Shown here one piece after another: positions 25,189 to 33,076 of a stretch of 64,000 nt of DNA. Position 1 is the stretch's first letter; every line of letters begins with the position of its first letter. Made by a program: the position numbers and the translations under genes. The notes beneath the pieces were generated by a model that ran no database searches, was not told where the DNA came from, and saw nothing but the letters and a program-made list of their open reading frames with translations. Origin of the DNA: Mycobacterium gordonae (GTDB lineage Bacteria > Actinomycetota > Actinomycetes > Mycobacteriales > Mycobacteriaceae); the NCBI RefSeq assembly GCF_002101675.1, contig NZ_LQOY01000227.1:1-64000 (forward strand), in the 5' to 3' direction.

Positions 25189-26343
25189 TTACACCGATTC
25201 CCGCTTGGCCAGCACCAGCGACGCGAGCGGAATCCGCATCGGTTCGGGTGCTTGGGCCAGGCGCTCGGCGACACCGGCCTCGAGTCGCTGCACAAAGTCC
25301 TCGCCGCGCGGGTCGTCGAACCCGCCGCTCAAGCCTGCCCGCAGCGTCGGAAATAACGCGGCCCGGGCAAAAGCGGCCCACTGCGCGCCGAAAGCCTCTG
25401 CGTCGGAATCACTTTGGAACCGGGCCCAGAAGCGGTCCTCGGCGTTGAACATCTCAAGATGCTCGATCGTCAGGCCCTCGAACCACCCGCGCGGCGCGAA
25501 CGGGGCGCGGAAGTCCTTCTCGGTGCGGGCTACCACGGGAATCACCATGCGCCGCAGCTCCTCCCTGCGCACCATGCCGTGTTCGGTAAGTTCTTGCAGC
25601 GTCGCCATCAGGGCCTCGTTCAGCGGGCGGTAGCCGAACTCGCCGTCTTCATCCAGGGCCATGGTGAGCACCACCAACCTGCCCCCGGGACACAATTCGC
25701 GCCCCCGGAAGGCGACGAAGTCGTTCCAGTCCAGCGCCGACTGGTGCTCGTAGGCGCGCCGGGCCTCGGTGCTGCTGCTGAACGCGATCTGGACATGGTC
25801 GGCGACTTCCGGCGCGCCTTCGGGAATCCGGCTCAGCCATTGGACCGCCCACGACGACCACCCGAGATTGACCGTGCCGGTCGGCAGAATCTGCTGGTAG
25901 AAGGATCGGCCGATCGCGGAGGTGAAGCTGGCCGCGTCGTTGTTCAGGTAGCTGTCGGGGTCGTCGGACAACGTGTGGAACAGGGCGGTGAAGTCGTTGC
26001 CGGGCACATCGGTGTGCGCCACCAGGATCGCGTGGTCGTGGCGGGTGCGGGCCCGCAACGCCTCGACCGCGGTGGCCATCGGCTTCAGCGAATTGTGGCC
26101 GGTGGCCGCGCCGTAGTCGGCGATGACGACCGGCTGTGGGGGCTGGGGCAGCGGCACCTGCCTTGCCGCCTGCTCGAACAGTGCGACGGCCGGCAGCAGT
26201 CCGGCCGCCTGCAGACGCGACGACTGGCTGTACGTCGCCGAATCCATCGGTTCCGGCCGAACCACGACGCTTGATTCGGGCAGGCGGATCTTGGGCTGCG
26301 GCTCAGTCGGCTTCGGCTCAGTTCGGCGCGGGGTAGCTGACAC
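25189..26343 (-). CDS. SABATH-type (plant-like) carboxyl methyltransferase
   Basis: 384 residues from a GTG inside the end of the SDR gene; ATG 26247 (MDSATYSQSSRLQ) would give 352. The hallmarks of the salicylate/jasmonate methyltransferase family are present: YSQSSRLQ in place of the plant YAxNSxxQ, the SAM motif IADYGAATGHNSL, LVAHTDVPGNDFTALFHTL for the QVFLNDLPGNDFN block, SFYQQILPTGTVNLGWSSWAVQWLS for SFYGRLFP...SSYSLMWLS, and LCPGGRLVVLT. It should transfer a methyl group from SAM to a carboxylate of a small acid. Its substrate is unknown. It overlaps and probably shares a transcript with the SDR. Confidence 0.85.
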   Translation of the reverse strand: MSATPRRTEPKPTEPQPKIRLPESSVVVRPEPMDSATYSQSSRLQAAGLLPAVALFEQAARQVPLPQPPQPVVIADYGAATGHNSLKPMATAVEALRARTRHDHAILVAHTDVPGNDFTALFHTLSDDPDSYLNNDAASFTSAIGRSFYQQILPTGTVNLGWSSWAVQWLSRIPEGAPEVADHVQIAFSSSTEARRAYEHQSALDWNDFVAFRGRELCPGGRLVVLTMALDEDGEFGYRPLNEALMATLQELTEHGMVRREELRRMVIPVVARTEKDFRAPFAPRGWFEGLTIEHLEMFNAEDRFWARFQSDSDAEAFGAQWAAFARAALFPTLRAGLSGGFDDPRGEDFVQRLEAGVAERLAQAPEPMRIPLASLVLAKRESV

Positions 26344-27271
26344 CGGTGAGCCTTTCGGAGATTTCCCAAAGTCGTTTGCAGTCTTCGGCACTAGTGGCTC
26401 GCTTCGGCACCTTCGCCTCTTTGACACCGCCGCCGGCGGCCTCGGCGAATCCGCGCGGGCCGTAGAACGCGCCGCCCTCGGCGCCCGGGGTGACGGCCGC
26501 GTAGAGCGCCGGCAGGATGCCTTCGTCGATCTCCTGCCACAGGAACGGGGCGTACTTCCACGACGTCGTGTACAGCCGCTGCATCAGTGCCGGTTTGTCC
26601 CGGCCGTGCGATGGTCCGCTGATCTGCAGGTTGGTCTTGGTGAGCCCAGGGTGGGCCGCATTCGACACGATGTTCCAGCCGCCCTGGCGGCTGCGCCGGT
26701 CCAGTTCGCGGGCGAACATCAGCGTCGCCAACTTCGACTGTCCGTAGGCCGCCATCGAGGCGTAGGACTTCTCGAACTGCAGGTCGTCGAAATGGATACG
26801 ACCGCGTCGGGCCGCGATACTGCTCAGTGACACCACGCGAGGGGACTGAGCGCCGCGCAGCAGCGGCAACACGTGCGCGGTGAGGGCGAAATGGCCGAGA
26901 TGGTTGCTGCCGAACTGCAATTCGAAGCCGTCGGCGGTGGTGTCGCGCTCGGGCGGAGTCATGACACCGGCATTGTTGATCAGGATGTCAATAGGGCGGC
27001 CGTCGGCATTGAGTTGTGCGCCCAAGGTCTTGACGGAGGCCAGCGACGACAGGTCCAGCGGCTTGATGGTCAGGCGGGCGTCGGGCACCGATTTGCGGAT
27101 CTCCGCGATGGCGGCCTCGCCCTTGTTCTGGTTGCGGATGGCCATCACGACATCAGCGCCGCCCGCTGCCAGGCGCTTGGCCAGACCGAAACCCAGGCCG
27201 CTGTTGGATCCGGTGACGACCGCCAGCTTGCCGGACAGATCGGGCACCGTGGCGACAAGATCATTGGCCAT
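26318..27271 (-). CDS. Short-chain dehydrogenase/reductase (Rv2263-like)
   Basis: 317 residues, the same length as Rv2263. The start at MANDLVATVPDLSGK was chosen because AAGGAG stands just upstream; the longer frame is unsupported. The cofactor motif is VTGSNSGLGFGLAKRLAAGG, with NNAG at ILINNAGVMTPPE, the catalytic Ser in VVSLSSIAARRG and YxxxK in AAYGQSKLATLMFARE. It belongs to the retinol dehydrogenase/protochlorophyllide reductase-like branch. The substrate is unknown. Its 3' end overlaps the methyltransferase, and the plus-strand gene at 27353 is divergent. Confidence 0.88.
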   Translation of the reverse strand: MANDLVATVPDLSGKLAVVTGSNSGLGFGLAKRLAAGGADVVMAIRNQNKGEAAIAEIRKSVPDARLTIKPLDLSSLASVKTLGAQLNADGRPIDILINNAGVMTPPERDTTADGFELQFGSNHLGHFALTAHVLPLLRGAQSPRVVSLSSIAARRGRIHFDDLQFEKSYASMAAYGQSKLATLMFARELDRRSRQGGWNIVSNAAHPGLTKTNLQISGPSHGRDKPALMQRLYTTSWKYAPFLWQEIDEGILPALYAAVTPGAEGGAFYGPRGFAEAAGGGVKEAKVPKRATSAEDCKRLWEISERLTGVSYPAPN

Positions 27272-27352
27272 GTGAAGACTCCTTCTCCGGTTGCGTCGTC
27301 TGCGGTCGCAAACAGTGTCCCCTGTCGCTGCGGCGCGTGACACACTGCCTGG

Positions 27353-28069
27353 ATGAATAGCAGACGGGTCGCCAAGATCTCGTTGATCCTGGCGATTGTG
27401 ACGCTGGTTGTGGCGGTGGCCGGCTTCATCACCACGTTGGTGCTCAATGTGTTCTTCCTCGACGACTACGACGCCTACGGTGAGGTGCCCATACCGGGGA
27501 GCGGCAGTGTGCACCTGCCTGCCGGACAGGCCACCGTCAGCCTGCACACGCTGGTCATCGGGGGTACCGACGGCGGCCTACCGGTGCCCCCGCTGCGCAT
27601 CTCGATCACCCCGCCCGACGGTGTGGCGCAGCCGGAGGTCACCGAAAGCATCGGCACCACAACGACAGTCAACAACGACGCGCATATCCGGGTGTGGAAC
27701 GTCCAGGTGCCGGCAGACGGCACCTACAACGTCGTGACCGACGGTCAGGTCAACGGCTACATCAACCCGCGACTGGCGTTCGGGCATCAGAGTTCGTACG
27801 GCTACCTGGTCTGGGTGTTCGTGGCGCTGTTTGTCGTGGGGCTGGTCGACCTGACGCTGTCGATCATGTGGCTGGGGCGGGTGGCGCGCCGGCCGGTGCC
27901 CTCTGTGGGGGGCGCGGTTTCTTTCGCCGCGCCCGCGGTGGCCTACGAGCCGACCGGTGAGGGCGTGCGGGTGGAGCGGCTCAAAACGCTTGCTTCGCTG
28001 CGGGATTCGGGCGCTTTGACGGAAGAGGAGTTTCAGGAGGAGAAACGGCGGATCCTCTACGAGCAGTAG
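27353..28069 (+). CDS. Two-pass membrane protein with C-terminal SHOCT domain
   Basis: 238 residues. A first helix (KISLILAIVTLVVAVAGFIT, about 8-32) is followed by ~110 extracytoplasmic residues in beta-rich pattern (SLHTLVIGGTDGGLPVPPLR, TYNVVTDGQVNGYINP). A second helix (LVWVFVALFVVGLVDLTLSI) comes next, then a cytoplasmic tail. The tail ends in VERLKTLASLRDSGALTEEE then FQEEKRRIL, a SHOCT short C-terminal domain often found on membrane or oligomerising proteins. Function is unknown. It ends 97 bases from the convergent hydrolase, with a hairpin element between. Confidence 0.8.
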   Translation: MNSRRVAKISLILAIVTLVVAVAGFITTLVLNVFFLDDYDAYGEVPIPGSGSVHLPAGQATVSLHTLVIGGTDGGLPVPPLRISITPPDGVAQPEVTESIGTTTTVNNDAHIRVWNVQVPADGTYNVVTDGQVNGYINPRLAFGHQSSYGYLVWVFVALFVVGLVDLTLSIMWLGRVARRPVPSVGGAVSFAAPAVAYEPTGEGVRVERLKTLASLRDSGALTEEEFQEEKRRILYEQ

Positions 28070-28096
28070 CCCCGGCTGCGTTGCCTCCCGGTGGGC

Positions 28097-28155
28097 CGAG
28101 CGCCCGCGTGTTGCCACCGACACGCCGCTGCGGGTGACATTTTGCGGTCGCTCGC
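28097..28155. repeat. Intergenic hairpin element (CCGAGCG...CGCTCG type)
   Basis: Between the convergent ends at 28069 and 28166. Outer arms CGAGCG and CGCTCG enclose an inner inverted repeat GCGTGT (28106-28111) and ACACGC (28120-28125) and a TGCGGGTGACATTTTGCGG stretch. It is probably a transcription stop for both genes. I have the impression that related sequences recur in mycobacterial intergenic regions, but only one copy is in this window. Confidence 0.45.
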
Positions 28156-28165
28156 GGCACCGAGC

Positions 28166-28789
28166 TTAGTGCCCGCGGGCGACCCACTCCTCGTAGTGCA
28201 CGATCTCGTCGCCGATGGTGGTGCTGTCCCCGTGGCCGGTGTGCACGACGGTATCCCCGGGCAGCTTGCCCAGGCGCTCGGAGATCGACTGCAGGATCGT
28301 CGGGAAATCCGAATACGAACGGCCAGTGGCCCCCGGCCCGCCGGAGAACAGCGTGTCACCGCTGAACACCACGCCCAGGTCATGGACGTACCAGCACACC
28401 GATCCGGGGGAGTGCCCCGGGGTGTGGATGGCCCGCAACTCGGTACCGCCCACCTTCAGCGCCTCACCTTCGGAAATGGGCCGAAAGTCACTGTCCGGGT
28501 GCGTCATTCGCCACAACACCTCATCGGCGGGATGCAGCAGCACCGGCGCGTCGAGCGCCTCACCGAGCTCAGGTGCCACCGTCACGTGGTCGTTGTGTCC
28601 GTGCGTGCACACCACCGCAACCACATGACGCCCGTCGACGGCCTCGATGATCGGCGCCGCGTCGTGGGCCGCGTCGAACACCACGACGTTGGAGTTGTCG
28701 CCGACCAGCCAGATGTTGTTGTCGACTTCCCAACTGCCGCCGTCGAGTTCGAAGGTGCCGTGAGTGACCAGCCGGTCGATGACCACCAT
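28166..28789 (-). CDS. Metallo-beta-lactamase-fold hydrolase, Rv2260-like
   Basis: 207 residues of the glyoxalase II type. Metal ligands are visible in THGHNDHVTVAPEL (HxHxDH-like, with Asn), HTPGHSPGSVCWYV, FSGDTLFSGGPGATGRS and a final VVHTGHGDSTTIGDE. Its ATG overlaps the mscR stop (TAATG), so the two are translationally coupled. By analogy with Rv2260 it may hydrolyse a mycothiol thioester such as S-formyl-mycothiol produced by MscR; this is inferred from linkage. Confidence 0.88.
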   Translation of the reverse strand: MVVIDRLVTHGTFELDGGSWEVDNNIWLVGDNSNVVVFDAAHDAAPIIEAVDGRHVVAVVCTHGHNDHVTVAPELGEALDAPVLLHPADEVLWRMTHPDSDFRPISEGEALKVGGTELRAIHTPGHSPGSVCWYVHDLGVVFSGDTLFSGGPGATGRSYSDFPTILQSISERLGKLPGDTVVHTGHGDSTTIGDEIVHYEEWVARGH

Positions 28790-29874
28790 TAGAGGATCAC
28801 CACCGAACGCAGTACCTCGCCGTCGTGCATCTTGTGAAAGGCCTCCTCGATCCCGTCTAGCCCGATTCGCTCGGAGACAAACTTCTCCAACGGCAGCCTG
28901 CCCTGCAGATACAGGTCGATCAGGGTGGGGAAGTCCCGCTCGGGCAGGCAGTCGCCGTACCAGGACGACTTCAGTGAGCCGCCGCGTGAGAAGAAGTCCA
29001 CCAGTGGCATGTCCAGCCGCATGTCGGGAGTCGGCACCCCGACCAAGACCACCGTCCCGGCGAGGTCGCGGGCATAGAACGCCTGCTTCCAGGTCTCCGG
29101 CCGGCCGACGGCGTCCACCACGACGTCGACCCCGAAGCCCCCGGTGAGGTCCTGGATGGTCTCCACCACATCCGACTCGCGGGCGTTGATGGTGTGGGTG
29201 GCGCCGAAGTTGCGTGCCCAGTCCAACTTGGTGTTGTCGGTGTCCACGGCGATGATCTTGCGGGCCCCGACCAAGGCCGCGCCGGCGATGGCCGCGTCAC
29301 CCACACCACCGCAGCCGATTACCGCGATGGTGTCGTCGCGGGTCAGCGCGCCGGTGTTGATGGCCGCGCCGAGGCCAGCCATGACCCCGCAGCCGAGCAG
29401 GCCCGCGACGGCGGGATCGGCTTCCGGATTGACCTTGGTGCACTGCCCGGCCGCGACCAGAGTCTTGTCGGCGAACGCCCCGATGCCCAGTGCGGGTGTG
29501 AGCTCGGTGCCGTCGGTCAACGTCATCTTCTGCTCGGCGTTGAAGGTGTCGAAGCAGTACTGCGGGCGGCCGCGCTTGCAGGCCCGGCACTGCCCGCATA
29601 CCGCACGCCAGTTCAGGACCACGAAGTCGCCGGGCTGGACGTGGGTGACGCCGGGCCCGACCGCCTCGACCGTGCCGGCGGCCTCGTGCCCGAGCAGGAA
29701 GGGGTACTCGTCGTTGATCCCGCCCTCGCGGTAGGTCAGGTCGGTGTGGCATACGCCGCAGGCGGTGATGTCGACGACGGCCTCGCCCGGGCCGGGGTCG
29801 GGGACGACGATGTCGACCAACTCGACGGGTTGCCCTTTGCTCCGCGAAATGACGCCGCGCACTGTCTGACTCAT
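28789..29874 (-). CDS. mscR: Mycothiol-dependent nitrosothiol reductase/formaldehyde dehydrogenase
   Basis: 361 residues, the same as Rv2259, with the start at MSQTVRGVISRSKG. A medium-chain zinc dehydrogenase: catalytic ligands ACGVCHTDLTYREGG and LGHEAAGTVEAVG, structural zinc in CGQCRACKRGRPQYC, and the NAD fold IAVIGCGGVGDAAIAGAALVG. Known role of MscR: oxidation of S-hydroxymethyl-mycothiol (formaldehyde adduct) and reduction of S-nitroso-mycothiol, in the cytoplasm. It is followed without a gap by the Rv2260-like hydrolase. The methyltransferase at 29907 diverges 32 bases away. Confidence 0.93.
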   Translation of the reverse strand: MSQTVRGVISRSKGQPVELVDIVVPDPGPGEAVVDITACGVCHTDLTYREGGINDEYPFLLGHEAAGTVEAVGPGVTHVQPGDFVVLNWRAVCGQCRACKRGRPQYCFDTFNAEQKMTLTDGTELTPALGIGAFADKTLVAAGQCTKVNPEADPAVAGLLGCGVMAGLGAAINTGALTRDDTIAVIGCGGVGDAAIAGAALVGARKIIAVDTDNTKLDWARNFGATHTINARESDVVETIQDLTGGFGVDVVVDAVGRPETWKQAFYARDLAGTVVLVGVPTPDMRLDMPLVDFFSRGGSLKSSWYGDCLPERDFPTLIDLYLQGRLPLEKFVSERIGLDGIEEAFHKMHDGEVLRSVVIL

Positions 29875-29906
29875 GGCCTCCAAACTACGGTGTAGCGTCG
29901 CTTCGC

Positions 29907-30977
29907 ATGACGGCACCCGAGACCGGCACCGAAACCGTCGAAGCCTTCACCGACCGCATGGTGTCGGCGATCGACAACGCCAGCCTGACGCTGCTCTTGA
30001 GTCTGGGGCATCAGACCGGGCTCCTGGAAACGATGGCCAACCTGGCGCCTTCCACTAGTGCGGAGATCGCCGAAGCCGCCGGGCTCGACGAGCGTTATGT
30101 GCGAGAGTGGCTCGGCGGCATGACAACCGGCCGCGTGGTCGACTACGACCCCGAGTCCGGGACTTACACCTTGCCCGCCCAGCGCGCCGCGGTGCTGACC
30201 AGCGCGGCCGGGCCGAACAACCTGGCGCTGGTCGCGCAGTTCGTGCCACTGCTCAGTGAGGTCGAGCAGAAAATCCTCGGCTGCTTCCGGGCCGGCGGAG
30301 GCCTGCCGTACAGCGAATATCCCCGCTTCCACACGCTGATGGCCCAACAGAGTGGTGTGGTGTTCGACGCCGGGCTCGTCGACGTGGTGCTGCCGCTGGT
30401 GGACGGACTCCCCGAGCGTCTTGGCGCAGGAGCCGACGTAGCCGACTTCGGTTGCGGCAGTGGGCATGCCGTGAATGTGATGGCTCAGGCGTACCCGGCC
30501 AGCCGGTTCACCGGCATCGACTTCTCCGAAGAGGCGATCACCACCGGCCGCGACGAGGCCGCCCGGCTCGGATTGAAGAACGTCACCTTCGAAAGCCACG
30601 ATTTGCCCGCGCTGGACAAGGAGGCGGCCTACGACGTCATTGTCGTTTTCGACGCCATCCACGACCAGGCCCAACCGGCCCGCGTGCTGGAAAACATCCA
30701 CCGCGCCCTGCGGTCGGGCGGGGTGTTTCTCATGGCAGACATCAAGGCATCGAGTCGGCTCGAAGAAAACGTCGGCGTGCCGATGAGCACCTACCTCTAC
30801 ACGGTGTCGCTGATGCATTGCATGACGGTGTCGCTGGCCCACGACGGTGCCGGGTTGGGGGCGGCGTGGGGGACGCAGTTGGCCACCTCAATGCTCGCCG
30901 AGGCCGGCTTCGACGACGTAGTGGTGGCCGAGGTCGAGTCGGACCCGATCAACAACTACTACATCGCGCGCAAGTAG
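29907..30977 (+). CDS. SAM-dependent methyltransferase, Rv2258c-like
   Basis: 356 residues. An N-terminal winged-helix dimerisation part (TLLLSLGHQTGLLETMANLA, then AEIAEAAGLDERYVREWLGG) is followed by a SAM domain: VADFGCGSGHAVNVMAQAYP, FTGIDFSEEAI, DVIVVFDAIHDQAQPARVLE and a C-terminal GGVFLMADIKAS. The whole resembles Rv2258c, for which I recall a crystal structure but no substrate. It is followed directly (TAG then ATG) by the beta-lactamase-like gene. Confidence 0.85.
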   Translation: MTAPETGTETVEAFTDRMVSAIDNASLTLLLSLGHQTGLLETMANLAPSTSAEIAEAAGLDERYVREWLGGMTTGRVVDYDPESGTYTLPAQRAAVLTSAAGPNNLALVAQFVPLLSEVEQKILGCFRAGGGLPYSEYPRFHTLMAQQSGVVFDAGLVDVVLPLVDGLPERLGAGADVADFGCGSGHAVNVMAQAYPASRFTGIDFSEEAITTGRDEAARLGLKNVTFESHDLPALDKEAAYDVIVVFDAIHDQAQPARVLENIHRALRSGGVFLMADIKASSRLEENVGVPMSTYLYTVSLMHCMTVSLAHDGAGLGAAWGTQLATSMLAEAGFDDVVVAEVESDPINNYYIARK

Positions 30978-31796
30978 ATGACCGCTCTTGACGTCCTCGA
31001 CGACTGGCCGGTCCCGAACGCCGCCGCCGCGGTAATCGGTTCGGACGGAGTGTTGGCCACCCACGGTGACACCGCCCGTGTTTTCGGGCTGGCCTCGGTC
31101 ACCAAGCCAATCGTGGCGCGGGCGGCGCAGATTGCCGTCGAGGAGGGCGTCGTCGAACTCGACACCGAGGCGGGCCCGCCCGGGTCCACCATCCGCCATT
31201 TGCTCGCGCACGCCTCGGGACTGGCCATGCTCTCCGGCGACGTGCTGGCCCGCCCGGGAGCCCGCCGGATCTACTCGAACTACGGGTTCGCGGTATTGGC
31301 CCAGACCATCGAGCGCGAGTCGGGCATCGAGTTCGGCCGCTATCTCACCGAGGCCGTGTGCGAGCCGCTCGGCATGACGGCGACGCGGCTGGACGGCGGC
31401 GCCGAAACCGCTGGATATGGCGCTACCTCGACGGTCGACGACCTGGCCCGGTTCGCGGGTGACCTGCTGCGCCCGGGGACGGTCTCGGCGCAAATGCATG
31501 CCGACGCCACCACCGTGCAGTTCCCGGGCCTGGACGGGGTACTGCCCGGATACGGCTCGCAACGGCCCAACGACTGGGGGCTGGGGTTCGAGCTGCGCGA
31601 TTCGAAGTCGCCGCACTGGACGGGCGCGGGCAACTCGGTGCGCACGTACGGACATTTCGGCCAGTCGGGCGGCTTCATCTGGGTGGATCCCGAGGTCGAC
31701 CTGGCGTTGGTGGTGCTGACCGATCGTGACTTCGGCGAGTGGGCGCTGCAGCCGTGGCCGGCGCTTTCAGACGCGGTGCTACGCGCTCACGCGTGA
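30978..31796 (+). CDS. Beta-lactamase-fold serine hydrolase, Rv2257c-like
   Basis: 272 residues without signal peptide, so cytoplasmic. The nucleophile motif is LASVTKPIVARAAQ (SxxK), the Tyr motif is RRIYSNYGFAVLAQ (YSN), and HFGQSGGFIWVDPE replaces KTG. This is the class C/esterase type of the Beta-lactamase family. It would act on esters or amides; the substrate is unknown. It begins on the base following the methyltransferase stop, so both are likely one operon. The next gene is 147 bases on. Confidence 0.85.
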   Translation: MTALDVLDDWPVPNAAAAVIGSDGVLATHGDTARVFGLASVTKPIVARAAQIAVEEGVVELDTEAGPPGSTIRHLLAHASGLAMLSGDVLARPGARRIYSNYGFAVLAQTIERESGIEFGRYLTEAVCEPLGMTATRLDGGAETAGYGATSTVDDLARFAGDLLRPGTVSAQMHADATTVQFPGLDGVLPGYGSQRPNDWGLGFELRDSKSPHWTGAGNSVRTYGHFGQSGGFIWVDPEVDLALVVLTDRDFGEWALQPWPALSDAVLRAHA

Positions 31797-31943
31797 AAGG
31801 AAAATGCACACTAGCGCAACACAGGCATCACAGGGCACAATAGACACGCACGGCACAAGAAAATATATCGCGCAGTATCTGCTTGATCCGGTTCACCAGG
31901 TCGTTGGGGAAGACGTCCCTCGTGAAACCGAAGGAGCAAGAAG

Positions 31944-32456
31944 ATGCGTGCGTCGAATCAGTTCGCCGACGTGACGGCTGGTGTGGTGTACGTCCACGCC
32001 TCGCCCGCGGCGGTATGCCCGCATGTCGAGTGGGCGTTGTCGTCGACCTTGCAAGCCAAGGCGAATTTGGTGTGGACGCCACAGCCGGCCATGCCCGGGC
32101 AGTTGCGGGCGGTCACCAACTGGGTGGGGCCGGTCGGCACAGGCGCCCGCTTGGCGAACGCGTTGCGCTCCTGGTCGGTGCTGCGGTTCGAAGTCACCGA
32201 GGACCCCAGCCCCGGCGTCGACGGGCACCGGTTCAGCCACACTCCGCAGCTGGGGCTGTGGAGCGGGCCGATGAGCGCCAACGGCGACATCATGGTCGGC
32301 GAGATGCGGTTGCGGACGCTGATGGCTCAGGGCGCCGACACCCTTGCGGCCGAGATGGATTCGGTGCTGGGCACCGCGTGGGATGAGGCGCTCGAGCCCT
32401 ACCGCGACGGCGGCGACGCCGGCGAGGTCACCTGGCTCAGCCGCGGAGTCGGCTAG
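31944..32456 (+). CDS. DUF3145 protein (Rv2256c-like)
   Basis: 170 residues from an ATG with GAAGGAG 6 bases upstream. It begins MRASNQFADVTAGVVYVHAS and has PAAVCPHVEWALSSTL, WTPQPAMPGQLRAVTNW and RSWSVLRFEVTEDPSPGVDG, the conserved blocks of actinobacterial DUF3145. It is soluble with no signal peptide. The role is unknown; it is conserved next to the lipid-synthesis cluster in mycobacteria. The AT-rich upstream gap (31797-31943, with AAGAAAATATATC) may hold its promoter. It ends 11 bases before a bidirectional hairpin. Confidence 0.85.
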   Translation: MRASNQFADVTAGVVYVHASPAAVCPHVEWALSSTLQAKANLVWTPQPAMPGQLRAVTNWVGPVGTGARLANALRSWSVLRFEVTEDPSPGVDGHRFSHTPQLGLWSGPMSANGDIMVGEMRLRTLMAQGADTLAAEMDSVLGTAWDEALEPYRDGGDAGEVTWLSRGVG

Positions 32457-32467
32457 CGGGGGTCCCG

Positions 32468-32526
32468 CGAGCAGACGCAAAATCGCCCTTGGAGCGCACG
32501 CTCCAGGGCGATTTCGCGTCTGCTCG
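32468..32526. terminator. GAGCAGACG hairpin element A between convergent genes
   Basis: A long stem: arms CGAGCAGACGC and GCGTCTGCTCG at the ends, then AAAATCGCCCTTGGAGCG paired with CGCTCCAGGGCGATTTC, with one bulged base. It fills most of the 76-base gap between the stops at 32456 and 32533. The position suggests a bidirectional terminator, though no U-tract is present. Three more elements with the same ends occur at 37743, 49395 and 57782. Confidence 0.75.
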
Positions 32527-32532
32527 GCGGGG

Positions 32533-33054
32533 TTAGGTGACCGGACCGGAAATGGGCTTGGCAGACACCGGCATGTCGACATTGCCCTGGCACGTCCCGC
32601 TGGCGATATCGGTGTGGAAGACGCCGGTCAGAATTCCGTATTGCCCTGGCGTGTAGACCGTTATCGATTTCGCCGGATCGTATTCGACCGTGCCGTCCGG
32701 CAGCAGGCAGTCCCATTTCCAGGTCATCTCGCGCACCCACTGCGACCCGTTCCACGTGAATTCGATTGTGCGCGGCATCGATTCATTCTTCGGTGGGGAA
32801 GGGTTTTCGACCGTGGCGACGCACACTCCCGCGGCACAGTTCGACGTGAACGACACCGTGGACCGGTGGGCGAACTCGGGCTGACCGGCCGCCACGCTGG
32901 TGCCGGACTTCGCGTTCGCCCCGAGCACCATGAGATATTCACCGCTCCAGGAAGCGACTTCGCCCGCATGCGCGGCGGGCGCCACCCACAACGGAACACC
33001 AAAAGCCGCAACGGCGGCCAATGCGGTCTTGCTCAATCCCGACATGCAGAACAT
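32533..33054 (-). CDS. Secreted protein, Rv2253-like
   Basis: 173 residues from the ATG at 33054 (MFCMSGLSKTALAAVAAFGV); ATG 33045 is an alternative, and the longer open frame is the end of the kinase gene in another frame. A signal peptide ends at APAAHA-GE. The mature part has two cysteines in NCAAGVCVATVE and others in WKWDCLLPDG and GTCQGNVDMP, so disulphides are likely. Rv2253 is a described secreted protein without known function. It follows the diacylglycerol kinase by 22 bases. Confidence 0.82.
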   Translation of the reverse strand: MFCMSGLSKTALAAVAAFGVPLWVAPAAHAGEVASWSGEYLMVLGANAKSGTSVAAGQPEFAHRSTVSFTSNCAAGVCVATVENPSPPKNESMPRTIEFTWNGSQWVREMTWKWDCLLPDGTVEYDPAKSITVYTPGQYGILTGVFHTDIASGTCQGNVDMPVSAKPISGPVT

Positions 33055-33076
33055 GTCGCGCGGCGTGACCGGCGCG

